Assembly (NCBI GenBank): GCA_033763555.1
Contig: JANRKK010000029.1
Span: forward strand, 26,419-90,418
Length of the DNA stretch: 64,000 nucleotides
Direction of reading: 5' to 3'
DNA from: JALYJG01 sp033763555
Lineage (GTDB): Bacteria; Pseudomonadota; Alphaproteobacteria; UBA9219
A program made the translations under genes and the position numbers. Below are positions 12,933-20,519 of the stretch, one piece after another (the stretch's first letter is position 1; each line of letters begins with the position of its first letter). The notes beneath the pieces were generated by a model. The model worked only from the letters and a program-made list of their open reading frames with translations. It did no database searches and was not told the origin of the DNA.

Positions 12933-13712
12933 ATGGATGCCCAGCCCGCCGTTGCCGTTAATGCCGTCAAGCTCGCCGGATCGGTGGCCGCCACGGATAT
13001 GTCCATCATGGGCCTGTTCGGCCATGCGGATTTCGTCGGCAAGATCGTCATCACAGGCTTGCTGATGATCTCCATCCTGACTTGGGCGATCATTTTCGAC
13101 AAAATCATCAAGATCAACCGCCTCAAGGAACGCGCCGCCTATTTCGAGGAGCGTTTCTGGTCCGCGGGTTCGCTCGATATGCTGTATGACAAGATCAAGC
13201 GCCCGGCCGATCCGATGCAGGCGGTGTTCGTCGCCGGGATGAAGGAATGGCGCAGCGCGCATGACAAGGGATTGCATTCCGCCGCGCATGGCACGGTGCA
13301 GGCGCGCATTGACCGTATTCTGCAGGTTACCATCGGCCGCGAAATGGCGATGATTGAAACCTGGATGACATTCCTGGCTTCGGTCGGTTCGGTCGCGCCC
13401 TTTATCGGGTTGTTCGGCACTGTCTGGGGCATCATGCGCAGCTTTATCGGTATCGCGCAGGCGCAGAACACCAGCCTTGCTGTCGTGGCGCCGGGTATCG
13501 CCGAAGCGCTTCTGGCGACGGCGGTCGGTCTGATCGCCGCCATTCCGGCGACGACCGCCTATAACAAATTCTCGACCGAGATCGGGCGCTATGGCGCGCG
13601 GCTTGAGAATTTCGCCAATGATTTCGTCGCGACTCTTTCGCGCAATCTGGAAAGCGACAAGGGCGACCGTTCCGAGCGCGGCGAAGGGGATGTGGCATGG
13701 CGCCGCCGCTAA
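12933..13712 (+). CDS. tolQ: TolQ, proton channel subunit of the Tol-Pal system
   Basis: The 259-residue protein has three membrane segments: IVITGLLMISILTWAIIF early on, FLASVGSVAPFIGLFGTVWGIM in the middle, and GIAEALLATAVGLIAAIPATTAY after it. These are the diagnostic regions of TolQ/ExbB. With TolR it uses the proton gradient to energise TolA, supporting outer-membrane constriction at division. ATG 12933 follows AAGGAGATAAAGCCCC. The stop lies 16 bases inside tolR. Confidence 0.95.
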   Translation: MDAQPAVAVNAVKLAGSVAATDMSIMGLFGHADFVGKIVITGLLMISILTWAIIFDKIIKINRLKERAAYFEERFWSAGSLDMLYDKIKRPADPMQAVFVAGMKEWRSAHDKGLHSAAHGTVQARIDRILQVTIGREMAMIETWMTFLASVGSVAPFIGLFGTVWGIMRSFIGIAQAQNTSLAVVAPGIAEALLATAVGLIAAIPATTAYNKFSTEIGRYGARLENFANDFVATLSRNLESDKGDRSERGEGDVAWRRR

Positions 13713-14167
13713 TCGGCTCCGGCGGCGGGCGGCGTTCGCGCTGGCGCGCTTCGCGGCCTGTCTCGGATATCAATGTTACGCCGTTCGTCGACGTCATGCT
13801 GGTGCTGCTGGTCGTCTTTATGGTGACTGCGCCGCTGCTGACGGTCGCTGTTCCGGTCGATCTTCCCAAAACGCAGGCGCGTTCCGTCAGCCAGGATAAG
13901 GAACCCTTGGTCGTCAGCGTTGACGCGTTAGGTCGCGTCTATCTTCAGGATAAGGGTATGGAGCTTGACGATGTCGTGCCAAAGCTGCGCGCGATCACAG
14001 GCGCCAATCCCGATGCCCGTATTTTCGTGCGCGGCGATAAAGGTACGGTCTATGGCCGCATCATGGAAGTGATGGGGGCCATCAGCTCGTCCGGCTTCAA
14101 CAAGGTGGCGCTGGTCGCGGAATTGCCGCGTCCTGAAATGTCCGGGCGCGCACGTTCGCGGCCATGA
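13697..14167 (+). CDS. tolR: TolR, proton channel subunit of the Tol-Pal system
   Basis: A 156-residue ExbD/TolR protein with a single membrane helix containing the proton-carrying aspartate in NVTPFVDVMLVLLVVFMVTAP near residues 25-45, followed by a periplasmic domain. It partners TolQ. The basic N terminus (GRRSRWRASR) is cytoplasmic. The gene overlaps tolQ by 16 bases and tolA by four. Confidence 0.95.
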   Translation: MAPPLIGSGGGRRSRWRASRPVSDINVTPFVDVMLVLLVVFMVTAPLLTVAVPVDLPKTQARSVSQDKEPLVVSVDALGRVYLQDKGMELDDVVPKLRAITGANPDARIFVRGDKGTVYGRIMEVMGAISSSGFNKVALVAELPRPEMSGRARSRP

Positions 14168-14961
14168 TCCGCACGACCATCAATGATGACAGCCTGAAAC
14201 CCAGCCTTATGGTTTCGGCAGGCGCGCATCTCGTGCTGCTGCTGGTGATGTTTTTCGGCCTTCCTGTAATTTTCAAGCCGCTGCCGTCGCACCGTCCGCC
14301 TGTGCCGTTCGAGATCGTGGAAATTGCCGAGCTGACCAACACGCGCATCAAGGATCCCGAGCTGCAGGTCAAGCCGCCGGAACCGCCTCCACCCAAACAG
14401 GAAACCAAAAAACCGGAACAGGCGCAGGCTATGCCGCAGCCGAAACAGGAAGAACAGGCCGAGGCACTGCAAACCATGCCGAAGCCGAAGCCCAAACCAC
14501 CGGAGGCCGCCAAGCCGAAATCGGATGAATTCAGCAAGCTTCTAAAAAATCTGGAAACAAACAAAAAAGTCGAAACACCAAAATCCGAGGCCAAATCGGA
14601 ATCCAAGCAGGCTACGCCCGCTACCAGTCAGGCTCCCGCGCTGTCTGACCGCCTGACGATTTCCGAGGAAGACGCGTTGCGCCGCCAGATTCAGCAATGC
14701 TGGAACATGCCGATCGGTGCGCGTGATGCGCACAACCTGATTGTCGAGGTGATTATCAACGTCAACCCCGACCGCACCGTGCAAAGCGCCGAGATAGTTG
14801 ACAAAAGCCGTATGGCGACGGATTCTTTTTACCGCGCGGCCGCCGAATCGGCTTTACGCGCTCTTTACAACCCCCGCTGCACACCGCTGGAACTTCCGGC
14901 GGATCGGTATGATCAATGGAAGCGTATCAATTTCACCTTTGACCCGAGGGACATGCTATGA
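14164..14961 (+). CDS. tolA: TolA, periplasm-spanning energy transducer
   Basis: The 265-residue protein has one N-terminal membrane helix (VSAGAHLVLLLVMFFGLPVI), a proline, lysine, glutamate and glutamine-rich stalk from about 65 to 155, and a compact C-terminal TolA/TonB-C domain (IQQCWNMPIGARDAHNLIVEV onward). It bridges the inner and outer membranes. The stalk is shorter than in E. coli, as is usual in alphaproteobacteria. ATGA overlaps join it to both tolR and tolB. Confidence 0.92.
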   Translation: MIRTTINDDSLKPSLMVSAGAHLVLLLVMFFGLPVIFKPLPSHRPPVPFEIVEIAELTNTRIKDPELQVKPPEPPPPKQETKKPEQAQAMPQPKQEEQAEALQTMPKPKPKPPEAAKPKSDEFSKLLKNLETNKKVETPKSEAKSESKQATPATSQAPALSDRLTISEEDALRRQIQQCWNMPIGARDAHNLIVEVIINVNPDRTVQSAEIVDKSRMATDSFYRAAAESALRALYNPRCTPLELPADRYDQWKRINFTFDPRDML

Positions 14962-16310
14962 CCGGAACACAGAACGCAGGTATCGCGCACTCTATGATCA
15001 AGAACGGCTTGCTGTTCTTTTTCTGTCTTCTGATTCCTGCCTTCCTCTCCTCCCCGGCACATGCCGATCTTAAGATCGACATCACCCGTGGTGTCGTCGA
15101 GCCGATCCCCGTCGCCATCCCGGCCTTTTACGGCACAGGCAATGCCGCGCGTTATGGCAAGGACATTGCCGAAGTGGTCAAGAATGACCTCGAACGCTCC
15201 GGCCTGTTTTCGGCGATCGACCCACGCTCTTTCGTGCAGGACGGCGATTCCCTTCTGGTCGCACCGAAATTCGCCGACTGGCGCGTTCTGAACGCCCAGG
15301 CGCTGGCGGTCGGCAAGGTCGAAGCGCAGCCGGATGGCCGTTTGAAGGTTGAATTCCGTTTGTGGGACGTGTTCGCCGAACAGCAGATGACGGGCCTCGC
15401 CTATTTCACAACGCCTGCCAACTGGCGGCGTGTGGCGCATATTGTGGCGGACGCCATCTATAAGCGCGTAACGGGTGAAGACGGCTATTTCGATACGCGC
15501 GTTGTGTATGTCTCGGAAACCGGGCCTGCCAACAACCGAACCAAGCGCCTCGCCATTATGGATCAGGACGGTGAAAATAACCGCATCCTGTCCGATGGCC
15601 GCGCGATGGTGCTGACACCGCGTTTCTCGCCGACCATGCAGGAAATCACCTACATGGCCTATTACAACAACAAGCCGCGCGTCTACCGCTTCAACATCGA
15701 TACCGGGCGGCAGGATGTGCTGGGCGACTTCTCGAATATGACCTTTGCGCCGCGCTTCTCGCCGGACGGCAACCGTGTGGTGTTCAGCCTGTCGGAAAAC
15801 GGCAATTCCAATGTCTATACAATGGATTTGCGCACGCGCCGGGTACAAAAACTGACCGACCATCCGTCGATCAACACGGCGCCCTGCTATTCGCCGGACG
15901 GGCAATACATTACCTTTGAATCCGACCGCGGCGGCTCGCAGCAGATTTACGTCATGCGCTCGAACGGCAGCGATGTCCGGCGCATCAGCTTCGGCAGCGG
16001 CCGTTACGGCACGCCGGTCTGGTCGCCGCGCGGCGATCTGATCGCTTTCACTAAGCTGAGTGGTGGGCGCTTCTATATCGGTGTCATGCGCACGGACGGC
16101 TCGGGCGAACGCAGCCTGACCGAAGCTTATCACGCCGAGGGGCCGACCTGGGCTCCCAACGGACGCGTCCTGATGTTCTTCAAGGAATCGCCCTCGGGCC
16201 GCGACCGTTCCAGCCGTCTCTATTCCATCGATCTCACGGGCTATAACGAGCGGGAAATCATGACGCCGACCAACGCTTCTGACCCTGCCTGGTCGCCGCT
16301 GTTGCCCTAA
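14958..16310 (+). CDS. tolB: TolB, periplasmic beta-propeller
   Basis: The 450-residue protein has a signal peptide ending near ASA-like SSPAHA at residue 36, an N-terminal domain and a C-terminal six-bladed propeller built from repeats such as FAPRFSPDGNRVVFS, APCYSPDGQYITFES and GTPVWSPRGDLIAFT. TolB links Pal to TolA. An alternative ATG at 14994 would still keep the signal sequence. The usual next gene, pal, is missing here. Confidence 0.95.
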   Translation: MTGTQNAGIAHSMIKNGLLFFFCLLIPAFLSSPAHADLKIDITRGVVEPIPVAIPAFYGTGNAARYGKDIAEVVKNDLERSGLFSAIDPRSFVQDGDSLLVAPKFADWRVLNAQALAVGKVEAQPDGRLKVEFRLWDVFAEQQMTGLAYFTTPANWRRVAHIVADAIYKRVTGEDGYFDTRVVYVSETGPANNRTKRLAIMDQDGENNRILSDGRAMVLTPRFSPTMQEITYMAYYNNKPRVYRFNIDTGRQDVLGDFSNMTFAPRFSPDGNRVVFSLSENGNSNVYTMDLRTRRVQKLTDHPSINTAPCYSPDGQYITFESDRGGSQQIYVMRSNGSDVRRISFGSGRYGTPVWSPRGDLIAFTKLSGGRFYIGVMRTDGSGERSLTEAYHAEGPTWAPNGRVLMFFKESPSGRDRSSRLYSIDLTGYNEREIMTPTNASDPAWSPLLP

Positions 16311-16312
16311 AA

Positions 16313-16341
16313 TTGACTTTCCGGGACGGCCTTCCTAGCCT
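16313..16341 (+). promoter_or_regulatory. Putative promoter for the gene at 16374
   Basis: TTGACT at 16313-16318 and TAGCCT at 16336-16341 are 17 bases apart. The hexamers begin immediately after the tolB stop and would serve the orphan gene at 16374. The -10 match is weak. Confidence 0.3.
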
Positions 16342-16373
16342 GATGCCTTAGGTATTTCAGGCAGGAGGATTAC

Positions 16374-16829
16374 ATGGGACGTATAAAGCCTTTGATGAGC
16401 GCTTTCCGTCAGTATGGACGCAATCTTTTTGAACGCGCCACGATACCCGCTTTCATGCAAACGGCTGTATACGAAAGGCCGTTGGTAATTTCGTATGTTA
16501 GCGATTATCCCGGTGAGTTAGCGGGGGTAGAAAAAAGAGTTGCGTGGTGTGAAGTTCATCGGATCGAGCCTCAAAGATACCAAATTTTTGAGGTCAGCAT
16601 GACCTATCATCATGTGCTCATGGAAGAAGGATTTGCTAAAAAGCGAAACAAATCTGTCCCAGCGCAAGAAGACAGAGGAATATTTAATCTGCAAGATGCG
16701 CAGGTTTTTCTTGCCAAGTGGGAAAGGGAAATGGAAGCCTTGGAGGGTGAAACTGTCTCACGCCCCGCTTGTGAAATACCCCGGCATTTTGCGCGCTGGC
16801 AGCACCCCCCATTACGCCTTGCTGCTTGA
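16374..16829 (+). CDS. Hypothetical protein, small orphan
   Basis: A 151-residue protein of unknown family, without signal peptide or membrane segment. The ribosome site CAGGAGGATTAC before ATG 16374 is near perfect. It sits where pal would be expected after tolB but shows no lipobox and no OmpA-like peptidoglycan-binding motif, so it is not Pal. Codon use looks less GC-rich than tolB. Confidence 0.55.
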   Translation: MGRIKPLMSAFRQYGRNLFERATIPAFMQTAVYERPLVISYVSDYPGELAGVEKRVAWCEVHRIEPQRYQIFEVSMTYHHVLMEEGFAKKRNKSVPAQEDRGIFNLQDAQVFLAKWEREMEALEGETVSRPACEIPRHFARWQHPPLRLAA

Positions 16830-16880
16830 TGCAGTGTAAGGCGTGGACTCACGGCAGGATTCCTGCTTATCCTGCCTTTT

Positions 16881-17303
16881 ATGACTTCACGGCTTGAAAA
16901 AATCGCCGCCGAGCGCGGCCTGAAGATGACCGAGCAGCGCCGCGTCATCAGTCGCGTTTTGTCGGAATCCAAGGACCATCCGGATGTCGAAGCCATCTTC
17001 CGCCGCGCGGTGGCGCTCGACCCGCGCATCAGCATTGCTACCGTCTACCGCACCATGCGCCTGTTCGAGGACGCCAATGTCATTGAGCGGCTGGATTTCG
17101 GTGATGGCCGCGCACGTTATGAAGAGAATCGTGAAGAACATCACCATCATCTGATCGACGTCAACAGCGGCAAGGTGATCGAATTCAAGAATGACGAGCT
17201 GGAAAAACTGAAGGCCAGAATCGCGCAGGATCTGGGGTATGACCTGATCGGCGATCGCCTTGAACTCTATGGTGTGCGGCGGAAGAAAAACGCAGCGCGA
17301 TAG
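16881..17303 (+). CDS. Fur family transcriptional regulator (Fur/Mur type)
   Basis: The 140-residue protein has the winged-helix half (MTEQRRVISRVL, ISIATVYRTMRLFEDANVIERL) and the dimerisation half with the metal-site stretch EEHHHHLIDVNSGKVIEFKN. The position that holds CxxC in gammaproteobacterial Fur is DVNS here, as in alphaproteobacterial Fur/Mur proteins, which often sense manganese rather than iron. No ribosome site of note precedes ATG 16881. Metal specificity cannot be assigned from sequence alone. Confidence 0.88.
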   Translation: MTSRLEKIAAERGLKMTEQRRVISRVLSESKDHPDVEAIFRRAVALDPRISIATVYRTMRLFEDANVIERLDFGDGRARYEENREEHHHHLIDVNSGKVIEFKNDELEKLKARIAQDLGYDLIGDRLELYGVRRKKNAAR

Positions 17304-17460
17304 AAGATTGCGCGTAATTTAAATTCGCTTTTTCCGAATATCATGCAAAACAAGGGCTTGTTGCTCGGGCCTTTTTCTTCTTAATCTTTGTTTACCATAA
17401 CGCCGCCACTTTCTGGTGGATAAATACCTTTAGCCTATTGACGAATATGCAGTTTTTGGC

Positions 17461-17550
17461 GTACGGCATTGCCCCTCGGCAAGGGTTCCGTACACAATAT
17501 GGAGTGCCCCTGTCCGGTAAGAAATTACCGGATAAAGAGGAATCTTTTTT
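17461..17550 (+). ncRNA. Candidate structured small RNA
   Basis: Hairpin one pairs GTACGG (17461-17466) with CCGTAC (17488-17493) and inside it TTGCC with GGCAA around a CCTC loop. Hairpin two pairs TCCGGTAA (17513-17520) with TTACCGGA (17525-17532) around a perfect GAAA tetraloop and can extend by two more pairs. A short stem AAAGA/TCTTT with a GGAA loop (17534-17547) then runs into TTT, which looks like an intrinsic terminator. The promoter is not clear, so the 5' end is a guess. Confidence 0.4.
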
Positions 17551-17599
17551 CGAGTCGTGCCGTGCCTGGGATGTTCAAGAATCATTTGAAATGAAACAG

Positions 17600-17620
17600 A
17601 ATTGCCGGAGGCGGGCAATT
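17600..17620 (+). repeat. Inverted repeat upstream of the gene at 17650
   Basis: AATTGCC (17600-17606) and GGCAATT (17614-17620) form a 7-bp stem with a 7-base loop containing GGAGGCG. If transcribed, the loop exposes a ribosome-site-like GGAGG. Confidence 0.4.
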
Positions 17621-17649
17621 CAAGAAACAAACCGATAAACGATATTTGT

Positions 17650-18588
17650 ATGCAGCAACTTAATGCCTATCACTTTTACGAACTCGGTGCGCGTCTGCAC
17701 AGCATCTTCAATGATTGCACGCAGCATCGCGTGGCGGACATGTTCGCGCCGCTGACCGAGGCGCAGGCGCTGCTCGACGGCTTCATCAAGGGCGACACAT
17801 TTCCGCTGGAAAGCTCGAAGGCGGACGCAACGCGCCTGCTCAACAAAATCGGCGGGCTGTTCAACCGCTATTTCATCGATCCCACGACCAAGCAGTTGAA
17901 AAAGGGCGCGGGCGAAGACCGCATCGATCCGCAGGAACTTTCGATGATCCGTGCGCTGATCGAAAAGTTTGAGCATGCGCTCGCCGCCGAAATGAACCGC
18001 GCCTCGACCTATTTCGCTGACAAGATCGGCATCTATGCGACGCATGATCTGGCCGAAAATGCCCGCTGGGTGTTTTCGGTTGAACAGCGCGCGAGTATTC
18101 CCGAAGCCGCGCAGGACGAATTTGATGCCGCAGGCCGTGCGCTCGCTTTCGGTTTGGGTACGGCAGCGACGCTTCATCTGCTGCGGGCCGTGGAAATCAT
18201 GCTGAAGCCCTATTTCGAGCATTTTGCCGGGGCCGTCGCCGCGAAAGGTGAACGCAATTACGCTGTCTATCTGAAAAAGCTGGCGGCGCTGGCCGATGAG
18301 GATGAAAAAGAACCGCGTCCTGACAAGCATGTTCTGCAGATGCTGGCGCAGATCAAGGACCATTACCGGAACCCGCTGCTGGCTTCGGAAAGCGCCGTGA
18401 CGCTGGACGAAGCCGCGCAGCTGTTCGGCACGGTGGGAACGCTGATTTCTCTGATGGCCAAGCCGCTCAAGCCCGCGCGCCAGCCCGGCCCGCGCGGCGG
18501 CAAGAAATCCAGCCCGTCCGCCAATTTCGGCAATGGCAATGGCGACGACGAAGAGATGTATGATTTCCGCCTGTCCCAGGCGGGGTAA
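17650..18588 (+). CDS. Uncharacterised protein, HEPN-like helical region
   Basis: The ATG at 17650 gives 312 residues; a TTG at 17602 would add 16. It is soluble and mostly helical. Around residues 174-198 the stretch FGLGTAATLHLLRAVEIMLK resembles the core helix of HEPN-type proteins, which is only a weak hint. The last 40 residues are basic and low in complexity. Strong GC-rich coding bias supports it as real. It stands alone with a hairpin-rich leader; I do not recognise a function. Confidence 0.65.
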   Translation: MQQLNAYHFYELGARLHSIFNDCTQHRVADMFAPLTEAQALLDGFIKGDTFPLESSKADATRLLNKIGGLFNRYFIDPTTKQLKKGAGEDRIDPQELSMIRALIEKFEHALAAEMNRASTYFADKIGIYATHDLAENARWVFSVEQRASIPEAAQDEFDAAGRALAFGLGTAATLHLLRAVEIMLKPYFEHFAGAVAAKGERNYAVYLKKLAALADEDEKEPRPDKHVLQMLAQIKDHYRNPLLASESAVTLDEAAQLFGTVGTLISLMAKPLKPARQPGPRGGKKSSPSANFGNGNGDDEEMYDFRLSQAG

Positions 18589-18594
18589 GTTCAA

Positions 18595-18614
18595 CTTATT
18601 GAATAGTCAATAAG
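18595..18614 (+). promoter_or_regulatory. Perfect dyad before the gene at 18626
   Basis: CTTATTGA (18595-18602) and TCAATAAG (18607-18614) form a perfect 8-bp stem with an ATAG loop. The right arm abuts the GGGAGG ribosome site of the next gene, so it could be an operator or a translational control hairpin. Confidence 0.45.
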
Positions 18615-18625
18615 GGAGGAAAATA

Positions 18626-19099
18626 ATGTCAGCAGCAGATCATTACCCTCAAGAAAAGGCCGCCCTCCACGAACTTTTTGTCGAGTTACAAAAAACTGAT
18701 GCAGGTATTGATTTCACGTCGATCCATTGCATTGACTTTGGATCAGTCGATGTCTCGAAGGATGGAAATTTTATAACCATTCATGCTGCAGATCTTGGTT
18801 ATGTCCTGGATGGTGACGACAATAGACACTACCGAGGGTGCTACGGCAGTCCGACCGACTTTTTATTTGCTCGCTACAATCAGGAGAAACGAGCGTTAGA
18901 GGTTCTTTCTGCATTTTTGGCAAAGCATGAAATAGTGTCTAATGTTGAGGCGGATTTTCACTACTTATCCAAACTTCAGATTCCCCTAGAGCAGCAAAAT
19001 ATTGTCGAAAAATGTGAGAAAGCGAAAACCTTGTTGGCGCCTGAACGGCCCGAACCTTCAGCAAATGAAGATCATGCCCCTGCCCACGAATGTGGTTAA
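18626..19099 (+). CDS. Hypothetical protein, small orphan
   Basis: A 157-residue acidic protein with no recognised domain, signal peptide or membrane segment. GGGAGGAAAATA precedes ATG 18626. Like the genes at 8574, 11973 and 16374 it is AT-richer than its neighbours, single and well equipped for translation. A cysteine-containing end (HECG) closes the protein. Function unknown. Confidence 0.6.
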   Translation: MSAADHYPQEKAALHELFVELQKTDAGIDFTSIHCIDFGSVDVSKDGNFITIHAADLGYVLDGDDNRHYRGCYGSPTDFLFARYNQEKRALEVLSAFLAKHEIVSNVEADFHYLSKLQIPLEQQNIVEKCEKAKTLLAPERPEPSANEDHAPAHECG

Positions 19100-19192
19100 G
19101 TTTTAGAGATATACGAATCCCTTTGCTGCTTCAATTTATAATGATGTTCTCTCGCCTTGGCAGAACCTGCTTTACCGGGCTAATATCCCCGC

Positions 19193-19642
19193 ATGTCCGG
19201 TCTCACCATCTCCATCGCTGCGGATCACCGCGGTTTTGCCCTTAAGGCTGCTTTTACCGAGTGGCTGAAAAAACAGGGCCATAGCCCCAAGGATCTGGGC
19301 ACATCCAGTGAAGAACGCTGCGATGCTTTCGATTTTGCCTCGAAACTGGCGAAGGACATGGCTTCGGGTGGCACGCCCTTCGGCATTCTGATTTGCGGTT
19401 CCGGCCACGCCATGGCCATGACGGCCAACCGTTATAAGCATATCCGCGCCGCACACTGCTGTGATGTGACGATGGCGCGGTTGTCGCGTGAACATAATGA
19501 CGCGAATGTCCTTGTGATCGGCGCGGATATCATCGGCTCCGGCGTCGCGCTGGATTGCCTCGATATTTTTCTGAAAACCCCGTTTCTCGGCGGCCGCTAT
19601 GCCGAGCGGCGCGACCGACTGACGGCGCTCGGCGGCCTCTGA
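19193..19642 (+). CDS. rpiB: Ribose-5-phosphate isomerase B
   Basis: The 149-residue protein matches RpiB/LacAB in length. The N-terminal IAADHRGFALK holds the substrate-binding Asp-His, and ICGSGHAMAMTANRYKHIRAAHC corresponds to the anion-hole and active-site region, followed by SREHNDANVLVIGADIIG. The usual GxGIG is GSGHA here, a small variation. It interconverts ribose 5-phosphate and ribulose 5-phosphate. It lies 23 bases before hpnD and may share its transcript. Confidence 0.92.
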   Translation: MSGLTISIAADHRGFALKAAFTEWLKKQGHSPKDLGTSSEERCDAFDFASKLAKDMASGGTPFGILICGSGHAMAMTANRYKHIRAAHCCDVTMARLSREHNDANVLVIGADIIGSGVALDCLDIFLKTPFLGGRYAERRDRLTALGGL

Positions 19643-19665
19643 TTGCCGCGCTTCCAAGGATTGTG

Positions 19666-20517
19666 ATGACAGCTGTTCCCTATTCCCGTGCTCTGGCCGA
19701 TGTGAAAGCGCGCGTTGCCGCCGCGCGTACCTCGTTCCATGCCGGGATGCTCATACTGCCGCGCCCCCGGCGCGAAGCGATGTATGCGCTCTACGCCTTT
19801 TGCCGCGAGGTGGATGATATCGCCGATGACAGCCCGACGCGTGAGGAAAGCGCCCGCGGATTGCAGCAATGGCGGGAGCGTATTTCTTCCCTGTTCCGCG
19901 GCACGGCGGAGGACAACATCACGGCGGCGCTGTCTCCTGCCGTTAACCGTTTTGGCCTGGTCGAATCGGATTTTCAATCGATCATCGACGGCATGGCGAT
20001 GGATGCCGGAGAGGCGATTTGCGCGCCGGATATGTTGACGCTCGATCTTTATTGCGACCGGGTAGCAAGCGCGGTAGGCCGCGTATCGGTAAGGATTTTT
20101 GGCGATGCAAGCGCCAGCGCCATGAAGGTCGCGCATCATCTTGGCCGCGCCTTCCAGTTCACCAACATCCTGCGCGACCTGGCCGAAGATGCCGCGCGCG
20201 GAAGGCTGTATTTGCCCGAGGAATTGCTGACAAAACATAAAATCGCATCGCGTGTGCCAGCCGAGGTTTTAAAGAATGCGGGCCTGCCTGCCGTGTGCCG
20301 CGATCTGGCCTTGCAGGCGCAGGGACATTTCGCATCTGCTGATCAGGCCATGCAGGTTTGCAAGCCTTCGGCCATGCGTCCGGCGCGGATTATGCGCGCC
20401 TATTACGGCGCAATTTTTGACCGTCTGGTGGCAGAAGACTGGCGCGATCCTGCGGCGCGGATCTGCCTGCCGAAATGGAAGAAATTCTGGCTGGTGCTGC
20501 GGCACATGGCGGGCTGA
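19666..20517 (+). CDS. hpnD: Presqualene diphosphate synthase, HpnD-like
   Basis: This 283-residue squalene/phytoene synthase family protein shows the two aspartate-rich motifs: ALYAFCREVDDIADD near residue 45 and FTNILRDLAEDAARGRLYLP near 163. The stretch SFHAGMLILPRPRREAMYAL resembles HpnD more than HpnC. With HpnC and HpnE it turns farnesyl diphosphate into squalene for hopanoids. ATG 19666 follows CAAGGA. A role as phytoene synthase is less likely because an hpnE-type gene follows two bases after its stop. Confidence 0.85.
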   Translation: MTAVPYSRALADVKARVAAARTSFHAGMLILPRPRREAMYALYAFCREVDDIADDSPTREESARGLQQWRERISSLFRGTAEDNITAALSPAVNRFGLVESDFQSIIDGMAMDAGEAICAPDMLTLDLYCDRVASAVGRVSVRIFGDASASAMKVAHHLGRAFQFTNILRDLAEDAARGRLYLPEELLTKHKIASRVPAEVLKNAGLPAVCRDLALQAQGHFASADQAMQVCKPSAMRPARIMRAYYGAIFDRLVAEDWRDPAARICLPKWKKFWLVLRHMAG

Positions 20518-20519
20518 GC

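Larger units (their letters stand above)
17304..17649 (+). other. Hairpin-rich intergenic region
   Basis: This 346-base gap has no convincing open frame but three strong inverted repeats (17461-17493, 17511-17534, 17600-17620) and a T run at 17545-17550. A TTGACG at 17438-17443 could be a -35 element, but no good -10 follows. The density of structure suggests a small RNA or a structured leader of the gene at 17650. Confidence 0.45.

Noticed and set aside
14913..16133. A 406-codon open frame opposite tolB
   Set aside because: It is antisense to a clearly recognised gene with intact TolB motifs and has no ribosome site or homology hints.
16374..16829. The orphan gene after tolB as pal
   Set aside because: It has no lipobox, signal peptide or OmpA-type peptidoglycan-binding motif.
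17604..17649. A 5' extension of the gene at 17650 from the TTG at 17602
   Set aside because: The added residues have no coding character and the TTG lies within the hairpin 17600-17620; ATG 17650 is the safer choice.
17620..18594. A long open frame on the minus strand, opposite the gene at 17650
   Set aside because: GC-rich coding bias on the plus strand explains the open frame. Its translation has no recognisable motif.
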